Part shown: piece after piece, positions 57,633 to 64,000 of the stretch
Layout: the number at the start of each line of letters is the position of its first letter
Numbering within the stretch: the stretch's first letter is position 1
Assembly (NCBI RefSeq): GCF_028621895.1
Contig: NZ_CP117520.1
Location: forward strand, 1,054,001-1,118,000
DNA: 64,000 nt
Direction of reading: 5' to 3'
Source of the DNA: Acinetobacter sp. GSS19
Lineage (GTDB): Bacteria; Pseudomonadota; Gammaproteobacteria; Pseudomonadales; Moraxellaceae
The notes under the pieces: model-generated
Told to the model about the DNA's origin: nothing
Seen by the model: only the letters and a program-made list of their open reading frames with translations
Databases searched by the model: none
Program-made: the position numbers and the translations under genes

Positions 57633-59492
57633 TTAGTTTGAGTTTGACCAGTCATCCAACTTAGTGCCTTTTAAGGCCTGATCAACATGTTGATTCATAC
57701 GTAATGCAGCAAAAGCATCACTGTGGACTTTCAGTTGTTGTACTGCATTTTCAATCGATTTGATATCAGCATGATTGAGTTGTAGTTCTAACTGAAGTTT
57801 TGCTTCTTGTAGCGCTGTCAGTTGTTGCTCAGTCAACAAATGAGCATCGGCTTTCAGGGCTTGTTCCAAAGCTTCTAGTTCCCGTTGAGCTTCCACTTTG
57901 GTTTCTTGAAGATGACGTAACTGTTTGTCTTCTTCCGCAAACTTGAAACCTTCAAGTAATAAGCGTTCGGTATCGGTTTCCGATAAACCATAGGATGGCT
58001 TAATGTCGATATGGGCTTGTACACCTGAAGTGGTTTCTTTGGCAGTTACAGTAAGCAAACCATCTGCATCCACCTGGAAGGTGACTTCAATACGGGCTTG
58101 GCCCGCGGTCATTGGTGGAATGCCACGCAATACAAAACGGCCAAGTGAGCGGCAGTGCTCGACGAGATCACGTTCACCTTGTACTACATGAATCAGCATT
58201 GCTGTCTGACCATCCTGATAGGTGGTGAATTCCTGACGACGTGCCACTGGAATCGCGGTATTGCGTGAAATTAGACGTTCAACTAATCCGCCCATCGTCT
58301 CCAAACCTAGAGACAGTGGAGTAACATCCAAAAGTAATGAGCCATCTTGGCTATTACCAATTAATTGATTCGCGGTAATCGCCGCACCAATCGCAACGAC
58401 TTCATCTGGATTGATTGTACAAAGAGGCGTTTGTTGGAAAACTTCAGCAACGACTTTCTGTACAGCATAGGAGCGTGTTGAGCCACCTACTAATACGACA
58501 TTTTGAATCTCATCCAGTTCAAGTTTAGCATCACGCATCACGCGTTTACATACACTGATGGTTTTGTCCAAAGCGACTTGGATGATCTCTTCAAAGGTTG
58601 CACGGTCGAGCTGTAAAGTTTGCCCAACCATCTCTAGAGAGACAGAGGGATGATCTGTGAGAGTTTCTTTGGCTTGACGTGCAGCGACAATCGCATGGGC
58701 ATATTGCTGATCATCCAGGATGTCCAGATTTAACTGTTTTTTGGCCCATTTTACAATCAGGCGGTCTAAGTCATCACCACCGAGTGCAGTATGGCCACCT
58801 GTCGCTAAAACTTCAAAAACGCCTTGTGAAAAACGTAAAATAGAAACGTCAAAAGTGCCGCCACCCAAGTCATAAATGACATAGTTGCGGTCGGTTTCTA
58901 GATTGGTTTCTTGATCTAAACCGTAGGCCACAGCAGCAGCAGTAGGTTCATTGAGTAGACGTAATACGTTTAAACCGGCTAACTGGGCTGCATCTCGTGT
59001 TGCTTGGCGCTGTGCTTCATCAAAATAGGCAGGAACGGTAATGACTGCACCATTGATCGGATTTTGCAGGCTTTTTTCAGCACGTTCTTTTAACTGCTTA
59101 AGAATTTCAGCAGAAATTTCAACTGGAGTTTTACGTCCTGCACGTGTTTCGAAAGCAGGCATTTCATTGGCTTCACCCACCAGATCATAAGGATGCTGGA
59201 ATTTTATGTCTGCTTGTGAACGTCCCATGAAACGTTTGACAGACACAATGGTGTTTTTCGGATCGCTAGTAATGAACGGTTTGGCTTCATCGCCATATTC
59301 AGTCGAGTTTTCCGAATAATGAACAATAGAAGGAAGTAATACACGACCTTGTTCATCATTAAGGACTTTGGCTTTACCTGAAAGCACTGTTGCTACAAGC
59401 GAGTGGGTAGTTCCCAAATCAATACCAATCGCAATACGGTGTTCATGCGGCGCACTTGATTGACCTGGTTCTGCAATTTGCAAGAGTGCCAT
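57633..59492 (-). CDS. hscA: Fe-S protein assembly chaperone HscA
   Basis: HscA is an Hsp70 that, with HscB, binds the IscU LPPVK site and helps cluster transfer. From the ATG at 59492 ([11 protein letters not shown]) it has 619 residues: the ATPase domain starts [14 protein letters not shown] and includes [14 protein letters not shown] and VVLVGGSTR, and the substrate domain follows. The upstream seven codons are not part of the family sequence. The downstream gene fdx begins 15 bases later. Confidence 0.97.
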   Translation of the reverse strand: MALLQIAEPGQSSAPHEHRIAIGIDLGTTHSLVATVLSGKAKVLNDEQGRVLLPSIVHYSENSTEYGDEAKPFITSDPKNTIVSVKRFMGRSQADIKFQHPYDLVGEANEMPAFETRAGRKTPVEISAEILKQLKERAEKSLQNPINGAVITVPAYFDEAQRQATRDAAQLAGLNVLRLLNEPTAAAVAYGLDQETNLETDRNYVIYDLGGGTFDVSILRFSQGVFEVLATGGHTALGGDDLDRLIVKWAKKQLNLDILDDQQYAHAIVAARQAKETLTDHPSVSLEMVGQTLQLDRATFEEIIQVALDKTISVCKRVMRDAKLELDEIQNVVLVGGSTRSYAVQKVVAEVFQQTPLCTINPDEVVAIGAAITANQLIGNSQDGSLLLDVTPLSLGLETMGGLVERLISRNTAIPVARRQEFTTYQDGQTAMLIHVVQGERDLVEHCRSLGRFVLRGIPPMTAGQARIEVTFQVDADGLLTVTAKETTSGVQAHIDIKPSYGLSETDTERLLLEGFKFAEEDKQLRHLQETKVEAQRELEALEQALKADAHLLTEQQLTALQEAKLQLELQLNHADIKSIENAVQQLKVHSDAFAALRMNQHVDQALKGTKLDDWSNSN

Positions 59493-59530
59493 GTTTAAAT
59501 CCCTTGAAAACAAATCATGATAGGTTTGGT

Positions 59531-60046
59531 TTAGAAGTCATCATCGAGGTTAAAGCTGTCATCATCAAGTAGTTGATCTTCAGCTTTTTCAATATCATTC
59601 ATGACACGTTGGAAGAAGCGTAATTTGCGTACGGTATCACGTGCTTCAGACCAGTCTTCATCCTGATAATCAATCTTGAATTCTCTGATGAGTCCATCAA
59701 TCCACTGTTTAACTTCGTCTTTTAGGGTTTGAAGTTGTGTGGAATCCTGGGCTTCATCCAGTTGTTCACGGATTTCGAGAGCGGATTGTAGAAACTCAAA
59801 ATCATGAATGGATTGGTCGAGGTGATGATCCTGTTTTTTTAAGGCCAACAGATAAGCGGCACGACTATCAACTGCAGACAGGACTTTATAGGCCTGATTA
59901 ATCTCACTCGATTGAATCAGTGCCTGTTCTTTGTCGGTTGCTTTATCAGGATGATATTGTTGCTGCAATTTTAAAAACTGTGATTTTAAAGCTGCTAAAT
60001 CAATATCGAGTGCTACAGGAAGGTCGAACAACTCAAAATGATTCAT
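59531..60046 (-). CDS. hscB: Co-chaperone HscB
   Basis: HscB is the J-protein of HscA. The J-domain (1-75) contains the essential YHPDKAT motif and [23 protein letters not shown]; the C-terminal three-helix bundle binds IscU. The tail is very acidic ([11 protein letters not shown]). 171 residues, family length. It follows iscA after an 81-base gap with an inverted repeat. Confidence 0.95.
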   Translation of the reverse strand: MNHFELFDLPVALDIDLAALKSQFLKLQQQYHPDKATDKEQALIQSSEINQAYKVLSAVDSRAAYLLALKKQDHHLDQSIHDFEFLQSALEIREQLDEAQDSTQLQTLKDEVKQWIDGLIREFKIDYQDEDWSEARDTVRKLRFFQRVMNDIEKAEDQLLDDDSFNLDDDF

Positions 60047-60076
60047 GGGAGACGATTTCCACGATAATTAAATGCA

Positions 60077-60107
60077 ATTAAAACAGTGTAATATACACTG
60101 TTTTAAT
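60077..60107. repeat. 14-bp perfect inverted repeat inside the isc operon
   Basis: ATTAAAACAGTGTA (60077-60090), loop ATA, TACACTGTTTTAAT (60094-60107). It lies between iscA and hscB on the transcribed strand. It has no U tract beyond the arm. It may be a processing or attenuating hairpin, dividing the operon into iscRSUA and hscBA-fdx, or a protein site. Confidence 0.75.
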
Positions 60108-60127
60108 GCTCAGTGAAGAGGGGTGGC

Positions 60128-60448
60128 TTAAACAGTGAAGGATTCACCGCAACCACATTCACCTTTTTTATTTGGATTATTAAATTCGAAGCCTTCATTT
60201 AACCCATTTTTCACGTAGTCCATCTCCATACCATCAAGATAGACTAAACTTTTTGGGTCTACGAACACTTTAACACCAAACTGTTCAAATACTTGGTCAT
60301 GTGCATCGATGTCATCAACAAACTCAAGCACATAGGCCAAACCTGAACAGCCTGAAGTTTTCACTCCAACGCGAATGCCTTCACCCTTACCGCGATTTTT
60401 TAAGTAATTGCTGATATGAGTTGCAGCATTTTCAGTTAAATGGATCAT
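60128..60448 (-). CDS. iscA: Iron-sulfur assembly protein IscA
   Basis: IscA is an A-type carrier that hands clusters to target proteins. The three conserved Cys are present: [12 protein letters not shown] and GECGCGESF at the C terminus. 106 residues. It follows iscU with a 35-base gap. Confidence 0.97.
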   Translation of the reverse strand: MIHLTENAATHISNYLKNRGKGEGIRVGVKTSGCSGLAYVLEFVDDIDAHDQVFEQFGVKVFVDPKSLVYLDGMEMDYVKNGLNEGFEFNNPNKKGECGCGESFTV

Positions 60449-60483
60449 GAAAACTCCGTTAATTTATCCAGGTCACACTACAA

Positions 60484-60870
60484 TTAAGCTTGCGTTTTTT
60501 TGCTACGGTAATCTTCAATCGCAGCTTTAATTGCATCTTCTGCAAGTACAGAACAGTGTACTTTTACAGGAGGTAACGCAAGTTCTTTCGCGATATCGAT
60601 ATTCTTAATTGCCTGTGCTTCGTCTAGAGTTTTTCCTTTTAACCATTCGGTTACTAACGAGCTAGATGCAATGGCTGAACCGCAACCATAAGTCTTAAAG
60701 CGTGCTTCTTCAATCACACCTTCATCATTGACTTGGATTTGCAAACGCATCACGTCACCACAAGCCGGTGCACCGACCATACCTGTGCCTACGTTTTCAG
60801 CATTTTTGTCTAGAACGCCCACATTACGAGGGTTTTCGTAATGATCAATTACTTTATCACTATAAGCCAT
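60484..60870 (-). CDS. iscU: Fe-S cluster assembly scaffold IscU
   Basis: IscU is the scaffold on which [2Fe-2S] clusters form. The three cysteines are in GAPACGDVM, TYGCGSAIASSSLV and VHCSVLAEDAI, and the HscA-binding LPPVK sequence is present before the last Cys. 128 residues. It follows iscS by 67 bp. Confidence 0.98.
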   Translation of the reverse strand: MAYSDKVIDHYENPRNVGVLDKNAENVGTGMVGAPACGDVMRLQIQVNDEGVIEEARFKTYGCGSAIASSSLVTEWLKGKTLDEAQAIKNIDIAKELALPPVKVHCSVLAEDAIKAAIEDYRSKKTQA

Positions 60871-60937
60871 GTTGCTTCTCCAAACCTCGGGGTCAGCCTA
60901 ATATTAATATGAGGGGTAAAACACTAATTTCAACGAA

Positions 60938-62155
60938 TTAGTGTTCTGTCCATTCAACTTTAGAAAGATCAATCCCGTCTTTGTACATATCCCAAAGCGG
61001 TGAAAGTTCACGTAATTTATTTACAGCTGTTTTTGAGATTTCGATGACATAATCGATATCTTCTTCAGTGGTATATTTACCAAAACTGAAACGAATTGAG
61101 CTGTGAGCGAGTTCGTCAGAAAGACCCAATGCACGTAATACATAAGAAGGTTCTAGTGTCGCTGATGTACATGCTGAACCACTAGATACCGCTACATCTT
61201 TCAATGCCATCATTAATGACTCACCTTCAACAAAGTTGAAGCTGACATTCAGGAAGTTCGGTACGTTTTGGGTTGGGTGACCATTTAGGAATACTTGTTC
61301 AAGCTCTTGTAAGCCATTCCAAAGTTTGTCACGTAAAATACGCAGACGTGCTTGTTCAGCTTGCAGATTTTTCCCAGCGAGTTCAAACGCTTCACCCATA
61401 CCTACAATTTGATGAGTTGCTAATGTGCCTGAACGCATACCACGTTCGTGACCGCCACCATGCATTTGGGCTTTTAAACGCACGCGCGGGCTACGGCGTA
61501 CAAAGAGAGCACCAATACCTTTAGGACCATATGCTTTATGGGCAGAGAAGCTCATCAAGTCTACTTTTAAAGTTGAAAGATCAATTTCAACCTTACCGGC
61601 GGCCTGTGCAGCATCTACGTGGAAGAATGTTTTGTTGGCACGTGTCAATTCACCGATCGCCGCAACATCAGTCACAGTTCCAAGTTCGTTGTTCACCATC
61701 ATTAATGAAACAAGAATGGTATCAGGACGAAGGGCAGCCGCTACCATTTCAGGTGTGATCAAACCGGTTTGTGGTTGTGGCTCAAGATAGGTGATTTCAA
61801 AACCTTCTGATTCAAGCTCACGGCAAGTGTCCAAAATCGCTTTGTGTTCAATTTGGCTCGTAATGATGTGCTTGCCTTTAGAAGCGTAGAACTGTGCTAC
61901 ACCTTTAAGTGCAAGGTTGTCGGACTCTGTTGCACCTGAGGTCCAGACAATTTCACGAGGATCCGCTTTCACCAAATTAGCGACTTGTTCACGCGCATAT
62001 TCGACTTTTTCTTCTGCTTGCCAACCATAAGCGTGCGAGCGAGAAGCAGCATTACCGAATGTGCCATCAAAGGTTAAACATTCCATCATACGTTCAGCGA
62101 CTTGAGGATCAACTGGGGTGGTTGCTGCGTAGTCAAGATAGATCGGACGTTTCAT
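60938..62155 (-). CDS. iscS: Cysteine desulfurase IscS
   Basis: IscS removes sulfur from cysteine with PLP and passes it to IscU and others. The PLP-binding lysine is in [14 protein letters not shown], and the persulfide Cys is in [22 protein letters not shown]. From the ATG at 62155 ([14 protein letters not shown]) the protein has 405 residues; the longer upstream frame runs within iscR. The start lies one base behind the iscR stop, so translation is coupled. Confidence 0.98.
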   Translation of the reverse strand: MKRPIYLDYAATTPVDPQVAERMMECLTFDGTFGNAASRSHAYGWQAEEKVEYAREQVANLVKADPREIVWTSGATESDNLALKGVAQFYASKGKHIITSQIEHKAILDTCRELESEGFEITYLEPQPQTGLITPEMVAAALRPDTILVSLMMVNNELGTVTDVAAIGELTRANKTFFHVDAAQAAGKVEIDLSTLKVDLMSFSAHKAYGPKGIGALFVRRSPRVRLKAQMHGGGHERGMRSGTLATHQIVGMGEAFELAGKNLQAEQARLRILRDKLWNGLQELEQVFLNGHPTQNVPNFLNVSFNFVEGESLMMALKDVAVSSGSACTSATLEPSYVLRALGLSDELAHSSIRFSFGKYTTEEDIDYVIEISKTAVNKLRELSPLWDMYKDGIDLSKVEWTEH

Positions 62156-62156
62156 G

Positions 62157-62630
62157 TCAAATACCTGTAACCGATAAAAGGGCGGAATCGTAAGCTGAAG
62201 TGTTTTGGCGAATGGCGACGGTTTGTACGTGGTCACGTGCAACCAGATCAGCTAGGGTGATTTTGGCGAGATAATCGGCAATGTGGTGGGAGAGTTCGTG
62301 CCATAAATCGTGAGTCAAGCACATTGCACCATTTTGGCAATTGCCTTTATGGTCACAACGGGTGGCATCGACTGTTTCATTTACAGCTTCAATAATCTCT
62401 AAAACAGTGATGTCTTCAGGCTTACGTGCTAAATGGTAGCCTCCATTTGCACCACGAATGCTGGAAACTAAACCATGACGCTTAAGTTTGGCAAATAATT
62501 GCTCAAGATAGGCAACTGAAATAGTTTGGCGAGCTGCGATTTCTGCGAGCGTGATCGTTTGTTCAGTTGGCTGCAAAGCTAAATCAAGTAGAGCAGTCAC
62601 CGCGTAGCGACCGCGAGTAGTAAGACGCAT
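62157..62630 (-). CDS. iscR: Fe-S cluster regulator IscR
   Basis: IscR is an Rrf2-family repressor that senses cluster supply. From the ATG at 62630 ([11 protein letters not shown]) it has 157 residues: winged helix-turn-helix with [34 protein letters not shown], and the cluster cysteines in [13 protein letters not shown] (C-x5-C-x5-C). It opens the operon and has its own binding site upstream. Confidence 0.98.
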   Translation of the reverse strand: MRLTTRGRYAVTALLDLALQPTEQTITLAEIAARQTISVAYLEQLFAKLKRHGLVSSIRGANGGYHLARKPEDITVLEIIEAVNETVDATRCDHKGNCQNGAMCLTHDLWHELSHHIADYLAKITLADLVARDHVQTVAIRQNTSAYDSALLSVTGI

Positions 62631-62663
62631 GATTCGATACACATGTTTAGACTAGATGATTTG

Positions 62664-62692
62664 ATTTTATGAATCCTGACTAAAATAGTCAA
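62664..62692 (-). promoter_or_regulatory. Promoter of the isc operon
   Basis: On the minus strand TTGACT (62687-62692) and TAAAAT (62664-62669) are spaced by 17 bases and lie about 35 bases before the iscR ATG. The -35 hexamer is inside the IscR site. Confidence 0.85.
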
Positions 62693-62696
62693 GTTT
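62672..62696 (-). promoter_or_regulatory. IscR type 1 binding site
   Basis: The 25-bp minus-strand sequence has the core CTTGACTATTTTAGTCAGG, which fits the published type 1 IscR consensus ATASYYGACTRWWWYAGTCRRSTAT at nearly every position of the two half-sites. It overlaps the -35 box, so [2Fe-2S]-IscR should repress its own operon. Confidence 0.9.
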
Positions 62697-62741
62697 TTTT
62701 AATATTAGTATGCTTGATTTATTCTAATGTAGTATGAGTGC

Positions 62742-63386
62742 TTAATTTGCGAGCCAAGTATACAGTAAGATTGCCAGTAATAGCAGTGTGATAGAGGCGA
62801 AAATCAGGTTGATCCAGCGCTGTTTTTGCTGCATACGGCGTAAACGGTTTTTATATTGTTTAACCTCAACTTGCAGACTGTTGATTTGCGAACGTTGCTG
62901 ATCAATTTTTTCTAATAAAGGCAGGATACGTTTTTTGGATGCCACAATATTTTGTTCGTCGGCCGGTTGTTTGAGCCACTCTCTCCAATCGGACAACAAT
63001 TTAGGCAAACTGAAATGTAAGACTAAATCATAAAACTCATCTTTTAATATGCTATCACCTTGAATCCGCATATGTTTTACACTGCGACGGTTGGCAAAAA
63101 CGAAAATTCGAATCAGGTCAAGCAGGGTGGTATTTACTTCTAGATCAATTTTTTCTGGTGGAGTTAAATCGAATAGAATACCTTTTGGCGTAAATTGCAC
63201 ATAAAAATCAAAATAGGGAATATAGCTGTTAATTTTGACTGAAACTTTTTGTTCTACCCATTTTTTTGTTTGTAGACGAACCACTCGATCGTATTTCAAT
63301 ACAAACGAGAATACAGTTTCTAAAGCAATGATCAGCATATTGAGCAAAATATGCTGTTGATCTTTGCTTTGGTTCGCTTCACTCAT
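62742..63386 (-). CDS. Membrane-anchored protein with UbiJ/SCP2-like domain, unknown function
   Basis: The 214-residue protein has a soluble N-terminal domain (about 15-145) with a pattern reminiscent of the SCP2-like domain of UbiJ (LETVFSFVLKYDRVVRL, VKHMRIQGDSILKDEF), a coiled coil (150-190, LLEKIDQQRSQINSLQVEVKQYKNRLRRM) and one C-terminal hydrophobic helix (192-212, INLIFASITLLLLAILLYTWL). So it would be tail-anchored in the inner membrane. The lipid-binding role is inference from the resemblance. It is next to iscR on the same strand but outside its operon. Confidence 0.6.
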   Translation of the reverse strand: MSEANQSKDQQHILLNMLIIALETVFSFVLKYDRVVRLQTKKWVEQKVSVKINSYIPYFDFYVQFTPKGILFDLTPPEKIDLEVNTTLLDLIRIFVFANRRSVKHMRIQGDSILKDEFYDLVLHFSLPKLLSDWREWLKQPADEQNIVASKKRILPLLEKIDQQRSQINSLQVEVKQYKNRLRRMQQKQRWINLIFASITLLLLAILLYTWLAN

Positions 63387-63540
63387 CTAGATTTATCCTG
63401 CATTTATACATAAAGATTTTATAGTCTTTATTCATCGTTTTACGGCACCAAAACGTGGCCTGTAAATAAATTAAACAGCTTTGTAGACCACTTTAGCAAA
63501 AGGTTCAAGCTTTAATCTTGATATTATAAAGATATTTTTG

Positions 63541-63583
63541 TTGTTTACTGTTGCCGCTAGCCGATAAAACCAACAGTAAACAA
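63541..63583. repeat. 13-bp perfect inverted repeat between opposed -10 boxes
   Basis: TTGTTTACTGTTG (63541-63553) and CAACAGTAAACAA (63571-63583) with a 17-base spacer. A minus-strand TATAAT lies at 63523-63528 and a plus-strand TATAAT at 63584-63589. The layout is that of an operator between divergent promoters; no terminator U tract follows in either direction. Confidence 0.7.
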
Positions 63584-63690
63584 TATAATGGTACGAGTGA
63601 AGTGCACGTTTTGAAGAAAAATCGCCCATTTAATGCTTTGCTATCTCTATAATTCAACGAAACGGCAACTTTTTCCAAAGAGAAACAGCT

Positions 63691-63804
63691 GTGTCTAAAT
63701 TGTCGGTTGGGCTAGTCTGTGATGAATTGGACGTTTACTTTGGGATAGCTAAAACCTCACTTGTGCCTTATGAATTCATGAAAAATCAATTAAATTTTCA
63801 ATAA
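63691..63804 (+). CDS. Doubtful 37-codon frame
   Basis: A GTG-initiated frame preceded by aaagaga, encoding SKLSVGLVCDELDVYFGIAK then TSLVPYEFMKNQLNFQ. It follows the TATAAT elements at 63584 and 63648. No family was recognised and no second line of support exists; it is listed only because it is downstream of a plausible promoter. Confidence 0.2.
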   Translation: MSKLSVGLVCDELDVYFGIAKTSLVPYEFMKNQLNFQ

Positions 63805-63971
63805 AGTAATAGTGGGCTTTTGCAAGTGTTAAAATAGTGCAAATTTTATCCATAATTGCCTCATCATGGACATGCTGCACCAGATTGTGCAGCGATAAAA
63901 ATAATTTAATACTTTCACTATTTTTCAATGATTTTTTGAGATTTATTTTTCTGAAAAGCTTTAGGCAAGTA

Positions 63972-64000
63972 TTGCGTTTCCCCCTAAAGCATTGCTATAA
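63972..64000 (+). promoter_or_regulatory. Promoter-like sequence at the right edge
   Basis: TTGCGT (63972-63977) and an extended -10 TGCTATAA (63993-64000, cut by the edge) are 18 bases apart. It would drive a transcript that begins just outside the window; the C-rich spacer is of the kind seen before stable RNA genes, which is weak inference. Confidence 0.4.

Larger units (their letters stand above)
63387..64000. other. 614-bp right-end stretch without a supported gene
   Basis: It holds the promoter region of the gene at 62742, a strong inverted repeat (63541-63583), a TATAAT at 63584-63589, a GTG frame of 37 codons (63691), a small hairpin GCTGCAC-cagatt-GTGCAGC (63874-63893), and a promoter-like end. 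No RNA family was recognised. Confidence 0.5.

Noticed and set aside
63874..63893. GCTGCAC-cagatt-GTGCAGC as a terminator or attachment site
   Set aside because: The 7-bp stem has no U tract on either strand and no second copy was seen, so no function can be assigned.

Overview
The window is ordinary chromosomal DNA of a gammaproteobacterium, most likely an Acinetobacter species. The evidence is protein-level similarity throughout, moderate-to-low GC with AT-rich intergenic DNA, a cydA-cydB operon with CydP/CydX/YbgE accessory genes, the Acinetobacter-like order around fabZ-lpxA and recA-recX, and several small genes I can only describe as Acinetobacter-type. I see no insertion sequence, prophage, CRISPR array, integron, tRNA or rRNA gene. 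Almost all genes are conserved housekeeping genes and I found no convincing undescribed multi-gene system. The points of interest are local: a broken ynfA, unlisted small genes, strong palindromes in promoter regions, and a cation exporter with duplicated metal-binding-like domains.

Layout, left to right. 1-5.2 kb: a truncated CBS-domain protein, small uncharacterised proteins, ftsY (SRP receptor), an Frm2-type nitroreductase and a DUF2057 secreted protein. 5.2-8.6 kb, minus strand: the cytochrome bd operon cydP-cydA-cydB-cydX-ybgE. 8.9-10.9 kb, minus strand: an adenosine-kinase-like sugar kinase, a Rieske protein and a YqiJ-like membrane protein. 11-14 kb: an M16C metallopeptidase. 14.3-17.3 kb: ilvA divergent from rpiA and a YgjP-type metalloprotease. 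17.9-22.9 kb: argC, a DUF6776 protein, clpS-clpA and the disrupted ynfA. 22.9-28.9 kb, minus strand: a small exported protein, argF, a TetR regulator, an exported protein of unknown function and the nitrogen two-component pair ntrB-ntrC.

28.9-41.5 kb, plus strand: rimO, then the large translation and envelope cluster pyrH-frr-uppS-cdsA-dxr-rseP-bamA-skp-lpxD-fabZ-lpxA. It supplies undecaprenyl phosphate, phospholipid precursor, isoprenoid precursor, outer-membrane protein assembly and the early lipid A steps; it closes at a strong bidirectional terminator facing cpoB. 42.7 kb: the 4.5S SRP RNA, partner of FtsY, lies end-to-end with recX, which follows recA. 44.5-50.7 kb: hslR and yrfG, a CDF-type cation exporter, cysQ, a histidine phosphatase, rpsT, an NAD(P)-binding protein and rraA. 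51-57.2 kb: a small protein, mfd, a HIT-family protein and a membrane class III nucleotide cyclase. 57.2-62.7 kb, minus strand: the complete iron-sulfur assembly operon iscR-iscS-iscU-iscA-hscB-hscA-fdx, with an IscR type 1 site over its -35 box. The last 600 bp hold no recognised gene but contain a 13-bp inverted repeat between two opposed -10 elements and, at the very edge, a strong promoter-like sequence for something beyond the window.

Starts were moved inward from the longest open frame wherever a ribosome-binding site, an upstream overlap or family length argued for it. Family assignments come from recognising motifs by eye; no database search was run.
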